The translations under genes and the position numbers were made by a program. Shown here one piece after another: positions 8,646 to 17,485 of a stretch of DNA of 64,000 bases. The notes beneath the pieces were generated by a model. It was not told the origin of the DNA and did not search any database. It saw nothing but the letters and a program-made list of their open reading frames with translations. This DNA comes from Rhodobacteraceae bacterium (ex Bugula neritina AB1) (GTDB lineage Bacteria; Pseudomonadota; Alphaproteobacteria; Rhodobacterales; Rhodobacteraceae), in the NCBI GenBank assembly GCA_001730095.1, contig MDLF01000085.1, positions 96,600-160,599 of the forward strand, in the 5' to 3' direction. How positions within the stretch are numbered: the stretch's first letter is position 1; each line of letters begins with the position of its first letter.

Positions 8646-10265
8646 ATGAGTATGCACCACAAGAATTCTACCGCGCTGAGCAATCCGCTCAGGCTGCGCT
8701 GCCCAACCAAGATACGCTCCTTCCTGCGGGAAGAGGACGGCGTTCTGGCAAAGCCGATGATCGGCACCCTGATCCTTATGCTGGCCATCGGCGGCATCGG
8801 CGTCGATCTGATGCGGATGGAGCGTGACCGCACCACCCTGCAATACACGCTGGACCGGGCCGTTCTGGCCGCTGCTGACCTGGATCAGGTGCTTGAACCT
8901 GAAGATGTTGTTCAGGACTACCTGAGCAAAGCAGGTCTAGGCGACTATTACAGCACACCGAATGTACAGGAATCACTGGGCTACAAGAGTGTTGAAAGCA
9001 CTGTAAGTGCTACCTTCCCCACCCATCTGGCAAAGTTCGCCGGTCTCGACGACCTGCCGATTTATGCCAATTCGCGCGCGGAAGAGAGCATCGACGGTGT
9101 CGAAATCTCGATGGTTCTGGACGTTTCAGGTTCCATGAGGTCCAACAACCGGCTGACCAACCTGAAAGTCGCGGCGAAAGATTTTGTCGATACGATGGTG
9201 GCAAACACAACCGACGGCAAAATGTCGATTTCCATCGTACCCTACGCGACCCAGGTATCGCTGCCAGAAGACCTGTACAATCAGTATAATATCTCCACGC
9301 CGGGTGACACGATCTACTCGCGTTGTGCAAATTTTGCAGGCTCGGATTTCGAGTCCGCATCTCTTTCACAGGAAGATGAGCTGGACGGCACCATGCACTT
9401 CACCCCCTGGGGCAGTACGAGGCGTGACAACCGGACTTACTATTCCAACCCCCAGTTGGTGAGTTCGCCGGTGTGCGAAGACGATCCCACCCGGGAAATT
9501 CTGCCATTCCAAAAGGATGCCACGGTTCTCAAGAGTTACATCGATAGTTTTTGGGGCGGCGGCAACACTTCGATCGACATCGGCATGAAATGGGGCACGA
9601 CCCTACTGGATCCTTCAGCACGGCCTGCCATCAGCGCCCTGACCACAGGCACAGAGGCATCGGTGCCGGATGATTTTGCGGCACGTCCTTCGGAATATAC
9701 AGATACCGATACCGTAAAAGTCATCGTGTTGATGACAGACGGCCAGAACACTTCGCAATACTATGTTGAAAGCGATCACCGCGAAGGTGACTCAAACGTC
9801 TGGTACGACGCGGCGACCAAACGCTATTCAACTTACAACCCGTCGAACGGAAAGTATTACTGGCATGATGTGTCTTCGTATTGGAAGACACAGCCATACG
9901 GCGACGCCCCGCAAAGGCTAGGCTATTCTGACCTGTTTGCCTCGACGTCACTGAAATATCTTTACTATAACCTCTACCGCGACTGGATGGGCACCAGCTC
10001 TGCCCGCAGTGCCTGGTACTATGGTGTCTATGACTACTATGGCAATTCGACCAAAAATGCGCGCACTCGCAGCATTTGCCAGGCAGCCAAAGATCAGGGG
10101 ATAATAGTCTATACAATCGGCTTTGAAGCCCCCAGCAACGGGGTAGCGGTCCTGCAGGATTGCGCCAGTTCCGACTCCCATTATTTCGACGTTGACGGGC
10201 TTGAAATCAGTGACGCGTTCGCATCGATTGCAACGTCCATCCGCCAGCTGAGGTTGACCCAATGA
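8646..10265 (+). CDS. TadG-like pilus assembly protein with VWA domain
   Basis: This 539-residue protein has one N-terminal membrane helix (GTLILMLAIGGIGVDLMRM, residues 39-57) typical of TadE/TadG proteins, followed by a long extracytoplasmic part. The von Willebrand A domain begins near residue 155 with the metal-ion-dependent adhesion motif DVSGS. Its second acidic segment is VIVLMTDGQNT, and the domain ends with IVYTIGFEAPSNG. AAGGGGG precedes the ATG. TadG-type proteins are secreted or membrane-anchored parts of Flp/Tad pilus systems. Its stop overlaps the next gene's ATG (ATGA), making a three-gene minor-pilin-like operon with no Tad ATPase or secretin in the window. Confidence 0.85.
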   Translation: MSMHHKNSTALSNPLRLRCPTKIRSFLREEDGVLAKPMIGTLILMLAIGGIGVDLMRMERDRTTLQYTLDRAVLAAADLDQVLEPEDVVQDYLSKAGLGDYYSTPNVQESLGYKSVESTVSATFPTHLAKFAGLDDLPIYANSRAEESIDGVEISMVLDVSGSMRSNNRLTNLKVAAKDFVDTMVANTTDGKMSISIVPYATQVSLPEDLYNQYNISTPGDTIYSRCANFAGSDFESASLSQEDELDGTMHFTPWGSTRRDNRTYYSNPQLVSSPVCEDDPTREILPFQKDATVLKSYIDSFWGGGNTSIDIGMKWGTTLLDPSARPAISALTTGTEASVPDDFAARPSEYTDTDTVKVIVLMTDGQNTSQYYVESDHREGDSNVWYDAATKRYSTYNPSNGKYYWHDVSSYWKTQPYGDAPQRLGYSDLFASTSLKYLYYNLYRDWMGTSSARSAWYYGVYDYYGNSTKNARTRSICQAAKDQGIIVYTIGFEAPSNGVAVLQDCASSDSHYFDVDGLEISDAFASIATSIRQLRLTQ

Positions 10266-10798
10266 TTAGACGCATGAAACGAAACCTGCGCCATTTCCGG
10301 GTGCATGAAGATGGCAATGCTTCGCTAGAGTTCGCCATTGTCATCCCCGCCTTTCTATTGATCTTGATGACGACAGTTGAGCTGGGGATGATCAACCTGC
10401 GCCACTCGCAACTGGAACGCGCTCTTGACCAGACTGTCCGCGACATCCGCCTGACTACCGGCGCAAGCCCACAGCATGACGATATCCGCGATGCAGTATG
10501 CGAGCGCTCGGGCTTCATTAACGATTGCAGCACGTCGCTGCGGCTGGAGATGGTACAGGTTGATCCGTTCAACTGGACGCCGATCAGCTCCACTGCGGAC
10601 TGTGTCAACCGTATCGAGGATGTCCAGCCTGTCCGGAACTTCGTCAACGGCCAATCGAATGAGCTGATGCTGATCCGCGCCTGCATGAAATTCAAACCGC
10701 TTTTCCCGACTTGGGGTCTGGGGGACAGCTTGGCCAAGGACGAAGACGGCCGTATCGCCCTGACCGCATCATCCGCATTTGTTCAGGAACCGAGGTGA
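10262..10798 (+). CDS. TadE/TadF-like pseudopilin
   Basis: This 178-residue protein has the class III pseudopilin pattern. A short basic N-terminus (MIRRMKRNLRHF) precedes DGNASLEFAIVIPAFLLILMTTVELGM, where a small residue, then E, then a hydrophobic helix mark the TadE family. The rest is extracytoplasmic and carries four cysteines (CERSGFINDC, ADCVNR, RACMKF), which could form disulfides. It overlaps the TadG-like gene by 4 bases and is followed 3 bases later by a second TadE-like gene, so the three should be co-expressed. TadE proteins are processed minor pilins of Flp pili. Confidence 0.82.
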   Translation: MIRRMKRNLRHFRVHEDGNASLEFAIVIPAFLLILMTTVELGMINLRHSQLERALDQTVRDIRLTTGASPQHDDIRDAVCERSGFINDCSTSLRLEMVQVDPFNWTPISSTADCVNRIEDVQPVRNFVNGQSNELMLIRACMKFKPLFPTWGLGDSLAKDEDGRIALTASSAFVQEPR

Positions 10799-10801
10799 CC
10801 T

Positions 10802-11413
10802 ATGCTGACTGCTCTTAAACAATTCCTACCCGAGCGTCTGCGCAGCTTTCGGCGCCTCACTGATGGCAACGTCTCGATCGAGTTTGCGCTTTATGCTCCG
10901 CTCCTGCTTGTCGTGTTTGCAGCGATCTATACTTTTTTCGATGCATTCCGCCGCGACAGCGTCAATCTGAAAGCCGCCTTTACGATCTCCGATCTGATCT
11001 CCCGAGAGACCACGGCGATCAACGACGACTATCTCGACAGCATGTATGAGATGGCCAAATTGCTGATCCGTCAGGATACTGAGCTGGGCATGCGGGTTTC
11101 AGTCGTGCACTGGGACGAAGACGATGCCAAATTCTACGTCGACTGGTCCGAAGTACGTGGCACCTCTGACTCCAGCTGGACAGACGGAACGATCAACAAC
11201 GTCTCGGAACAATTGCCGGACATGCCAGACCAGGAGCGTGTCATTCTGGTGGAAACCTTCAACGAAGTTGACCCATTCTTCGATGTCGGTCTGCCAACTC
11301 TCAACTTGGACAACTTCGTCTTCACCCGTCCGCGCTTTGCTCCGCTCGTCCCCTTTGAGGGAAGCGCCACCGGTTCCGGCAGCCACAATGACGACACCGA
11401 CGGCATCGACTAA
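10802..11413 (+). CDS. TadE-like pilus protein
   Basis: This 203-residue protein has the TadE-like N-terminus DGNVSIEFALYAPLLLVVFAAIYTFF, a glutamate at the start of a single transmembrane helix, followed by an acidic extracytoplasmic domain without cysteines. It lies 3 bases after the previous pseudopilin gene and ends the operon; the next gene is convergent. Likely a minor or accessory Flp-pilus component. The main Tad machinery must be encoded elsewhere, or these three proteins act with a distant tad locus. Confidence 0.78.
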   Translation: MLTALKQFLPERLRSFRRLTDGNVSIEFALYAPLLLVVFAAIYTFFDAFRRDSVNLKAAFTISDLISRETTAINDDYLDSMYEMAKLLIRQDTELGMRVSVVHWDEDDAKFYVDWSEVRGTSDSSWTDGTINNVSEQLPDMPDQERVILVETFNEVDPFFDVGLPTLNLDNFVFTRPRFAPLVPFEGSATGSGSHNDDTDGID

Positions 11414-11438
11414 GGTTGACCCAAGAACTGTACAAAGC

Positions 11439-11912
11439 TCACTGGCCGCGCTGCACCAGCATCGCGGCCAGAATTTCTGACATCGCCTTGCCTTGCGATC
11501 CGGGTGTCACACCGCCAATGCCGATCCGGCGGCCAGATCGCCACCAAAGCCCGGGCATCCAGACCCTGGCCTCTGTTGTTTTGGTACGGATCAGAAAACC
11601 GTTCGATGGTTTGAAGGCAAAAAAGCCACGGTCGATGGCTTCGATGTCCTTTACCTGTGCAATGACCCGCCCATCAGAACACCGCAGCACTTCTGTCGTC
11701 AGCTCGATCCTGTGAACGGTCGCTTGCCACATCCGCACCGACAGCCACAAAGCCGCAAATCCAACCGCAAGCAGGAACACCAGCCAGGGTGGAGAAGGCG
11801 GCGCCGCAAAAACGACAAATATCAGAAGGCAACCGGTCAGCCCCAGCATTGCCGTTCCCATCACACGCCGCCCGGCCGAGGCTTCAATAGCAGCCAAAAC
11901 GTCCCCGTTCAT
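11439..11912 (-). CDS. Two-TM membrane protein of unknown function
   Basis: This 157-residue protein starts at the ATG at 11912, preceded by AAGGGAG. The longer frame to 12071 reads through the terminator of the upstream gene and is rejected. Two adjacent hydrophobic segments (GTAMLGLTGCLLIFVVFAA and WLVFLLAVGFAALWLSV, residues 20-60) form a membrane hairpin. A soluble beta-rich domain follows (IELTTEVLRCSDGRVIAQVKDIEAIDRG...), resembling small PH-like membrane-associated domains. It is convergent with the Tad-like operon. No function can be assigned. Confidence 0.72.
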   Translation of the reverse strand: MNGDVLAAIEASAGRRVMGTAMLGLTGCLLIFVVFAAPPSPPWLVFLLAVGFAALWLSVRMWQATVHRIELTTEVLRCSDGRVIAQVKDIEAIDRGFFAFKPSNGFLIRTKTTEARVWMPGLWWRSGRRIGIGGVTPGSQGKAMSEILAAMLVQRGQ

Positions 11913-11954
11913 CCGTTGCTCCCTTTTCTGCCCTGCCGGGCATAGACCGTATCG

Positions 11955-11989
11955 GAAAAAGAAAACAGCCCCCGGCGCACCGGGGGCTG
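11955..11989 (-). terminator. Rho-independent terminator of the beta-hydroxyacid dehydrogenase gene
   Basis: A perfect 10-bp stem (CAGCCCCCGG / CCGGGGGCTG, 4-base loop) is followed on the minus strand by TTTTCTTTTT, 26 bases after the dehydrogenase stop. This is a strong intrinsic terminator. Confidence 0.85.
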
Positions 11990-12015
11990 ACTGCAGCCGT
12001 GCCGTTTGGGGAAAC

Positions 12016-12984
12016 TTATTCCGCAGCAGCGCGGCGCACGACCACCTCGTAACCGGGTTCTTCCGGCTCATCGTCGATCAGTTCCTGCGGGAAGCCCGGT
12101 GCAGTGATTGACAGGCCAGTGGCTTCTTCCAGGCGTTCGATCATCCGGTCGGACTGCGCCCGCTCGCCATAGCGGCTCTGCCCGTCCTTCATCATCTCGA
12201 TCATCAGAGGCGACAGCTCAAGCGGCACGTTGTTGCGGTCGGCCAGGGTCTGGAACAGACCGATGTCCTTCATCACCAGATCCATGGTGAAATTCACATC
12301 GCGCGACCCCGACAGGATCAGCTGGCTTTCGGTTTCATGCGCAAAGGACGTGCCTGAAGACATCGAGATCGCCTCAAACGTCATGCCCAGATCCATGCCG
12401 CAGGCCTTCATGACTGTCAGTGCTTCCATGACCGCCAGCAGGTTCAGGTTGGCCAGATAGTTGGTCATCACCTTCAGGGTTGAGGAATTGCCGATATCGC
12501 CCACATGCAGGATGCGGCGGCCCATGGTGGTCAGGATTGGCAGGATGCGTTCAAAGGTCGCGCGCTCACAGCCTGCGTAGATCGAGATATTGCCGGTGCC
12601 CGCCCGGTGGCAGCCGCCGGAAACCGGGCAGTCAACCGGCTCGCCGCCGCGCTCTGCCACCAAGGCGCCGAGGCGCTTCACTTCTTCCACGTCGGTGGTG
12701 GACATTTCCATCCAGACCTTACCGGGCTGCACATGCGGGATCATTTCGGACACCACTGCGTCAGACGCCGCCGGGCTCGGCAGGCAGGTGATCACCGCAT
12801 CGCAATCCTGCATCATCTGTGCCGGGCTGCCACCCGCCTTTGCGCCGCGCTCCACAAAGGATTGCACCAGATCCGCATCCAGGTCGTGCACGCTCACGTC
12901 CAAGCCGTTGCGCACCAGGCTGCCTGCCAGTTTACCGCCAACGTTGCCAAGGCCGATAAAGCCGACTTTCATGTCCGTTGCCAT
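12016..12984 (-). CDS. NAD(P)-dependent beta-hydroxyacid dehydrogenase (3-hydroxyisobutyrate dehydrogenase family)
   Basis: The 322-residue protein starts at the ATG at 12984, preceded by GAGGAG; upstream in-frame sequence runs into the divergent LysR gene and is rejected. The N-terminus has the family Rossmann motif KVGFIGLGNVGGKLAGSLV. The substrate signature PVSGGCHRAGTGN and the catalytic-lysine segment NSSTLKVMTNYLANLNLL follow at family positions. The family oxidises 3-hydroxyisobutyrate, 2-hydroxy-3-oxopropionate and related beta-hydroxyacids; the exact substrate cannot be told from sequence. A LysR gene is divergent across a 106-base gap, which suggests local regulation. Confidence 0.88.
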   Translation of the reverse strand: MATDMKVGFIGLGNVGGKLAGSLVRNGLDVSVHDLDADLVQSFVERGAKAGGSPAQMMQDCDAVITCLPSPAASDAVVSEMIPHVQPGKVWMEMSTTDVEEVKRLGALVAERGGEPVDCPVSGGCHRAGTGNISIYAGCERATFERILPILTTMGRRILHVGDIGNSSTLKVMTNYLANLNLLAVMEALTVMKACGMDLGMTFEAISMSSGTSFAHETESQLILSGSRDVNFTMDLVMKDIGLFQTLADRNNVPLELSPLMIEMMKDGQSRYGERAQSDRMIERLEEATGLSITAPGFPQELIDDEPEEPGYEVVVRRAAAE

Positions 12985-13090
12985 TTTGTATCTCCTCACA
13001 GGGGAATTCATTTGCGGCATGGCTAGCTTGACCCCCGCCAAAATTAAAACGAATAATATCGCAGTCTGACCCCATGAAATTTTGCAACAC

Positions 13091-13966
13091 ATGTCTGATC
13101 TGCCCAATCTCGTCTGGCTGCGTGCATTTGAGGCCGCCGCCCGCCTGCAAAGCTTCACGGCCGCCGCCGAAGAACTGGGGCTGACCCAAGCCGCCGTCAG
13201 CCACCAGGTCCGCAGCCTGGAAAAAAGCTTTGGCATCACGCTGTTCATCCGCCGTTCGCGGCATTTGGAGCTGACGCAACTGGGCCATGCCTATTACCCC
13301 TCTGTTGCCCAGGCTCTTACCGATATCGCATATTCTACCCGCGGGCTGCTGGGGCATGCGCAGACGCGTACGGTGACACTAAGAGCGCCTGTATCGACCG
13401 CTGTTTTGTGGATCGCCCCGCGGCTGGGTTCGTTCCATACCGCCTATCCGCATATACGCATCCGGCTGATTTCGGCCGTCTGGGCCGACAGCACCCAGGA
13501 CGAAGACGTGGATATCGACCTGAGGCTGGGACCATCCGGCTGGTTCGACCGGCGCGCCCATCTGCTGTCTGCCGAAAGCGTGATCCCGGTGGCGCAGCCA
13601 CAGCTGGCGCAGCAGTTGCAATCGGTTGACCAACTGTTTGACCAGACACTCATCCACATTCACGGATATCAGGACCACTGGCTGCGCCTTTCGGAACAGG
13701 AGGGCGTGCCGCTGAAAAACCGATCTGCGCCGCTCTATGTGGACACGTCGCTCGCCGCAATTGAAATGGCAGCCTCCGGCCCCGGGGTTGCGATGCTGAT
13801 GCGACGCTATGCCGAGCTATCCCTGTCGCAAGGACGGCTGACACAGGTGCTGAAGGCCGAGATCCCCATGGGACAGGGGCATTATCTGATGCCTGCTGCA
13901 GGCGAAGCCCCAAACAGCGCCGAGGTCGCCATGGTGCGGGATTGGGTTGTCTCCTTGTTCTGTTGA
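13091..13966 (+). CDS. LysR-family regulator (GcvA-like)
   Basis: This 291-residue protein has an N-terminal winged HTH with the signature AFEAAARLQSFTAAAEELGLTQAAVSHQVRSLE at residues 12-44. A periplasmic-binding-like effector domain follows (VTLRAPVSTAVLWIAPRLGSF...). The pattern LPNLVWLRAFEAAAR and the GPGVAMLMRRYA region are typical of the GcvA-like branch. The ATG at 13091 fits the family N-terminus; the TTG three codons upstream is the alternative. Divergent from the beta-hydroxyacid dehydrogenase, its most likely target because LysR regulators usually control the divergent neighbour and themselves. Confidence 0.88.
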   Translation: MSDLPNLVWLRAFEAAARLQSFTAAAEELGLTQAAVSHQVRSLEKSFGITLFIRRSRHLELTQLGHAYYPSVAQALTDIAYSTRGLLGHAQTRTVTLRAPVSTAVLWIAPRLGSFHTAYPHIRIRLISAVWADSTQDEDVDIDLRLGPSGWFDRRAHLLSAESVIPVAQPQLAQQLQSVDQLFDQTLIHIHGYQDHWLRLSEQEGVPLKNRSAPLYVDTSLAAIEMAASGPGVAMLMRRYAELSLSQGRLTQVLKAEIPMGQGHYLMPAAGEAPNSAEVAMVRDWVVSLFC

Positions 13967-14019
13967 CTCCCCCCGCGCCCGCTCTTGCCCATATCTGAAT
14001 TGACCGATAGCGTCCGCCC

Positions 14020-15207
14020 ATGCCCTGGCCCCAAAATACCCCGCCCCAGCGCGACGGCGATGCAGCCGCCGGAATCGAAGTCACCGATGATTTCGAGCGT
14101 TTCTCACAGCGAAACGACGTCTTCACCCGTGCCTTCTGGGACGAGAAGGTCAAATCCAAACACACCGCCAAGTTCTTTTCCTCCTACCGGATGGAGGCTG
14201 CACCGCGGCGCGGCGACGGGTTTACCCAGCGCGACTTTGCCCTGCGCAATGCCGCGTGGCTGATCTCTGATGTGGTTTCCAGCCGCCGCGCCAAGGACGG
14301 TATCCGCGAAGGCTTCCAAGCCGCCATCCAGCCTGACACACCGGTGGCCAAGGACGCGCTGGAAGTTGACGATCCTGCCAAAATGTCAGCCGAGGTGAAG
14401 CGCATTGCAAAATTCTTTGGCGCTGATCTCTGCGGCATCACGGATATGGACGAGCGCTGGCTATACAGCGCCCGCGTCGATGCCCGCGATATGTCCGAGG
14501 CGCCGCATGACCTGCCCGAAGGGCTGAACAGTGTCATCGTGCTGGGCCATGAGATGGACAAGGAGCTGGTCGCCACCTACCCCTCTGCCCTGGCAGGCGC
14601 TGCAACCGGGCGGGAATACAGTCATGAAGCCTCCATCGTGATGCAGCTTGCCGCCTATGTGCGGAACCTGGGGTATGAGGCGGTGCCATCGATGAATGAC
14701 ACCGGCCTGGTCATTCCCTATGCGGTGAAGGCAGGCCTGGGCGAATACGCCCGGAACCAGATGGTCATCACGCCAGAGTTCGGGCCGCGCCTGCGGTTTT
14801 CCAAGATCTTTACCAACCTGCCGCTGGCCCATGATGTGCCGCAACCCTCAGGGGTGAAGGATTTTTGCGGCATCTGCACCAAATGCGCCGATGCCTGCCC
14901 GGTGAAAGCGCTGCCTTACGGGCCGCCCTCTGCCGAGACTGCCAATGTCTCAGCCATCAAGGGCGTCAAAAAATGGACATCGGATGCCGAGAAATGCTTC
15001 TCCTTCTGGGCCAAGATGGCTTCGGACTGCGCGATCTGCATGCGGGTCTGCCCCTTCAACCGCGACTATTCCAAACGCCGCAACCGGCTGTGGCTGAAAC
15101 TGGCGCTGAGCCCGCTGCGCAAACTGGCACTGCGGCTGGCAGCAAAGCACGGCGGGCGGAAGAAGCCAGCTGAGTGGTGGGCCGGCTCCGCCTCTGAACA
15201 GGACTGA
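14020..15207 (+). CDS. Cytoplasmic reductive-dehalogenase-like protein with two 4Fe-4S clusters
   Basis: This 395-residue protein has the C-terminal half of corrinoid reductive dehalogenases. LGEYARNQMVITPEFGPRLR and IFTNLPLAHD match the RdhA core. They are followed by CGICTKCADACP (first cluster), and CFSFWAKMASDCAICMRVCP, whose last three cysteines with an upstream one form the second cluster. There is no twin-arginine signal and no adjacent RdhB membrane anchor, so it should be cytosolic, unlike respiratory enzymes. No flavin/ferredoxin reductase domain is fused. QueG (epoxyqueuosine reductase) is the main alternative, but the ITPEFGP and TNLPL motifs favour RdhA-like. The corrinoid would come from cobalamin synthesis, part of which is encoded at 56904-64000. 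Substrate unknown. Confidence 0.7.
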   Translation: MPWPQNTPPQRDGDAAAGIEVTDDFERFSQRNDVFTRAFWDEKVKSKHTAKFFSSYRMEAAPRRGDGFTQRDFALRNAAWLISDVVSSRRAKDGIREGFQAAIQPDTPVAKDALEVDDPAKMSAEVKRIAKFFGADLCGITDMDERWLYSARVDARDMSEAPHDLPEGLNSVIVLGHEMDKELVATYPSALAGAATGREYSHEASIVMQLAAYVRNLGYEAVPSMNDTGLVIPYAVKAGLGEYARNQMVITPEFGPRLRFSKIFTNLPLAHDVPQPSGVKDFCGICTKCADACPVKALPYGPPSAETANVSAIKGVKKWTSDAEKCFSFWAKMASDCAICMRVCPFNRDYSKRRNRLWLKLALSPLRKLALRLAAKHGGRKKPAEWWAGSASEQD

Positions 15208-15411
15208 GGCATCCGGCAACAAGGCAGCAACTCCCGCCCGTCCTTGGCGCCTCCGGCGCCGCGTTCCGTTGGGCCGGGCAGCCCTGCGGGCTGCAGAGCC
15301 CCTGGCACCCTCCCGTTCACCAACGCACAGTTCATGTGGCTTGCGGCTGGTTCTATCCCATGTGCGCACAGGCTATTTTGACTGTAGCAACGATGATCAG
15401 GAGACAAGAAG

Positions 15412-16323
15412 ATGTCGCTCAGACCCATTCTTGAAAGCCGCCCAGCCCAGCCTCATACCGAAGGCGCCGGTGTCAAACTGCACCGCGCCTTCGGATTTCA
15501 GGATCCGTCGGAGCTGGATCCGTATCTGCTGTTTGACGACTTTCGCAACGAAAACCCAGAAGATTACCTGCGCGGTTTCCCCTGGCATCCGCACCGGGGC
15601 ATCGAAACCATAACTTACGTGCTGGCAGGATCAGTCGAACACAGCGACTCGCTTGGCAATGCGGGCACCCTGGGCGCAGGCGATGTGCAGTGGATGACAG
15701 CCGGGTCCGGCATCCTGCATCAGGAAATGCCTTCAGGCAACGCCAAGGGGCAGATGCATGGGTTTCAGCTGTGGGGCAACCTGCCTGCGGCCGAAAAAAT
15801 GACTGCTCCGCGATATCAGGATATGCGCGGCGCGGATATTCCCGAAGTGATTGACGACGACGGCACAAGGGTAAAGGTGATCACCGGCGAATTCTGGGGC
15901 AAGCGCGGCCCGGTGGACGGGATAGCCGCCGATCCGCAGTATCTGGATGTTTTCCTGCCGGCAGGTGTGAAAAAGACCCTGCCAATAGACACCTACCGCC
16001 GTGCCTTTGCCTATGTGTTCGAGGGTAAAGCAGCTTTTGCCGATGCCTCAGCGCCACAGGGTGTTCTCCTGGAAAAGGAAGTTGCCGGCGAAGAGGTCAA
16101 CATCCGCGACATGTCCGGCGACCGCACCCTGATCCGTTTTGGCAGCGGCGATGAAATCACCGTGCAGGCAGGGCCGGAGGGCGTGCGTTTTCTGTTGATC
16201 TCGGGTGCGCCGATCAATGAACCGGTTGCCTGGCACGGGCCCATCGTGATGAACACCCAGGCCGAGCTGCGCCAGGCGTTCCGCGATTTGCGCAACGGCA
16301 CCTTCATCAAGCCCGCACACTGA
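15412..16323 (+). CDS. Pirin-family cupin protein
   Basis: This 303-residue bicupin of the pirin family has the N-terminal metal site HPHRGIETITYVLAG and GDVQWMTAGSGILHQEMP, giving the three His and one Glu iron ligands. The RVKVITGEFWG segment starts the second half. Some pirins act as quercetinases or bind transcription factors; most bacterial members have no known substrate. The ATG at 15412 follows GGAGACAAGAAG. It is a single gene, with about 200 bases of GC-rich non-coding DNA before it and 405 bases after it. Confidence 0.92.
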   Translation: MSLRPILESRPAQPHTEGAGVKLHRAFGFQDPSELDPYLLFDDFRNENPEDYLRGFPWHPHRGIETITYVLAGSVEHSDSLGNAGTLGAGDVQWMTAGSGILHQEMPSGNAKGQMHGFQLWGNLPAAEKMTAPRYQDMRGADIPEVIDDDGTRVKVITGEFWGKRGPVDGIAADPQYLDVFLPAGVKKTLPIDTYRRAFAYVFEGKAAFADASAPQGVLLEKEVAGEEVNIRDMSGDRTLIRFGSGDEITVQAGPEGVRFLLISGAPINEPVAWHGPIVMNTQAELRQAFRDLRNGTFIKPAH

Positions 16324-16728
16324 CCGGAAAAACCCGCTGCCCCTGTTGTGCCATGCGGTGCAGGCTACGCCTCCTTGCGCCCATGACGCACTGCGCTTTC
16401 CCTGGCCAGCGACTGCTGGGGAAAGTGATGATTGTCCCGGCGTTTCGCGCCGCAGCCAGGGGCGACAAGATCCAGCTCTTCAAGGCCTTTGTGATGAACA
16501 CCGCCCTGCCAAAAGTGACCCGCCCCGAATAGTTTCAAAGGGCCATGGCTTTGGCTTGCGACGATAGCGCCTGCAGGAACCCAGATTATACACCGCTATC
16601 TGCTGCCCCCAGGGATCCGACCGACGGCCCCCCGACAGCTTTCGGCGCAAACAGATCCGGCAATTCCCCAGCGACAAGATCCTGCCGCGGCACTGCCCGC
16701 CTGCGGCCGGACTTAAATGTCTGCAGGC
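16324..16728. other. Gene-poor stretch after pirin
   Basis: Across these 405 bases I see no frame with a credible start, ribosome site and protein-like composition. A 34-codon plus-strand frame from 16428 (MIVPAFRAAARGDK...) is the best remnant-like piece, but it has no recognisable homology. The stretch could hold a decayed gene or the transcript ends of pirin and the convergent TetR gene. Confidence 0.4.
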
Positions 16729-17316
16729 TCACGTGCTGACTGATTTTTGCACCATGCTCCAATAAACCCGCTCCACTTCATCCAAAGACAAGCGGCCCTC
16801 AGAGCGGTACCAGGTATTGACGCCGTTCAGCATCGCAATCACCGCCAGCGTCGCAACCTTGGTGTCGGGAATGTCGAATTCGCCCTGCTCCATTCCCTGT
16901 TTCAGGATATCTTCCACCCCGTTCTCGTAGTTCCGGCGCAGCGATTCGATGACAGCGAAGTTTTTCTCTGTCAGGTTGCGCAGCTCCATGTAGGCAATGA
17001 ACACCGCATCCGGGCGTTCCAGATGAAAGCGGATGTGAAAACCGGTAAAGCCGCGCAAACGCTCCAACGCACTGTCGGCCTGAGGCACGGCGTCCCAGGC
17101 AGTTTGCAAGTCCGCCATATGGCCCGCCATGAGGTTGAACAGCAGGCTTTGCTTGTCTGGCGTGTAATTATACAGCGCTCCGGCTTGCACCCCGACTTCC
17201 TTGGCGATCTGGCGCATAGAAACCGCCGCATAGCCATGCTGCGCAAACAGCCGCAATGCCGCCTCGCGAATACGGGGGCCAGTGATGTCGGAATGAGAAC
17301 CTTGGGTGCGTGCCAT
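16729..17316 (-). CDS. TetR/AcrR-family transcriptional regulator
   Basis: This 195-residue repressor has the TetR helix-turn-helix at residues 10-55 (IREAALRLFAQHGYAAVSMRQIAKEVGVQAGALYNYTPDKQSLL) and an all-helical ligand domain (PDAVFIAYMELRNLTEKNFAVIESLRRNYENG). The ATG at 17316 is chosen because it lies just inside the operator-promoter region and gives the normal N-terminus; the longer frame to 17574 would read through the operator. A perfect palindrome 14 bases upstream of the start is the expected self-operator. The divergent gene is a small lipoprotein. The FadR/PaaR-like ligand domain pattern hints at acyl-CoA control, but this is weak. Confidence 0.9.
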   Translation of the reverse strand: MARTQGSHSDITGPRIREAALRLFAQHGYAAVSMRQIAKEVGVQAGALYNYTPDKQSLLFNLMAGHMADLQTAWDAVPQADSALERLRGFTGFHIRFHLERPDAVFIAYMELRNLTEKNFAVIESLRRNYENGVEDILKQGMEQGEFDIPDTKVATLAVIAMLNGVNTWYRSEGRLSLDEVERVYWSMVQKSVST

Positions 17317-17329
17317 AGTCCGAGAATAA

Positions 17330-17345
17330 CTGAACGATCGTTCAG
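17330..17345. promoter_or_regulatory. TetR operator (perfect palindrome)
   Basis: CTGAACGATCGTTCAG is a perfect 16-base palindrome, 14 bases upstream of the TetR-family start codon. The TGAACG-N-CGTTCA form is common for TetR-family sites. Its position predicts direct autorepression and possibly control of the divergent lipoprotein gene at 17486. Confidence 0.75.
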
Positions 17346-17485
17346 AAAAAAGGGAATATGCGCCATTATTGCTGATCCGCTGAGCTGCTGCAACAGCGGC
17401 CATCTGCCAGCAGCGGCGGAAAATCAATTGCCGCCCCCCGCGGTTGCGCCTAAAACCAATTTTGCAAAGCAAAGGACGACAGGCA

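Noticed and set aside
12985-13248. Extended N-terminus of the beta-hydroxyacid dehydrogenase
   Set aside because: It overlaps the divergent LysR gene; the ATG at 12984 has a good ribosome site and starts right at the Rossmann motif.
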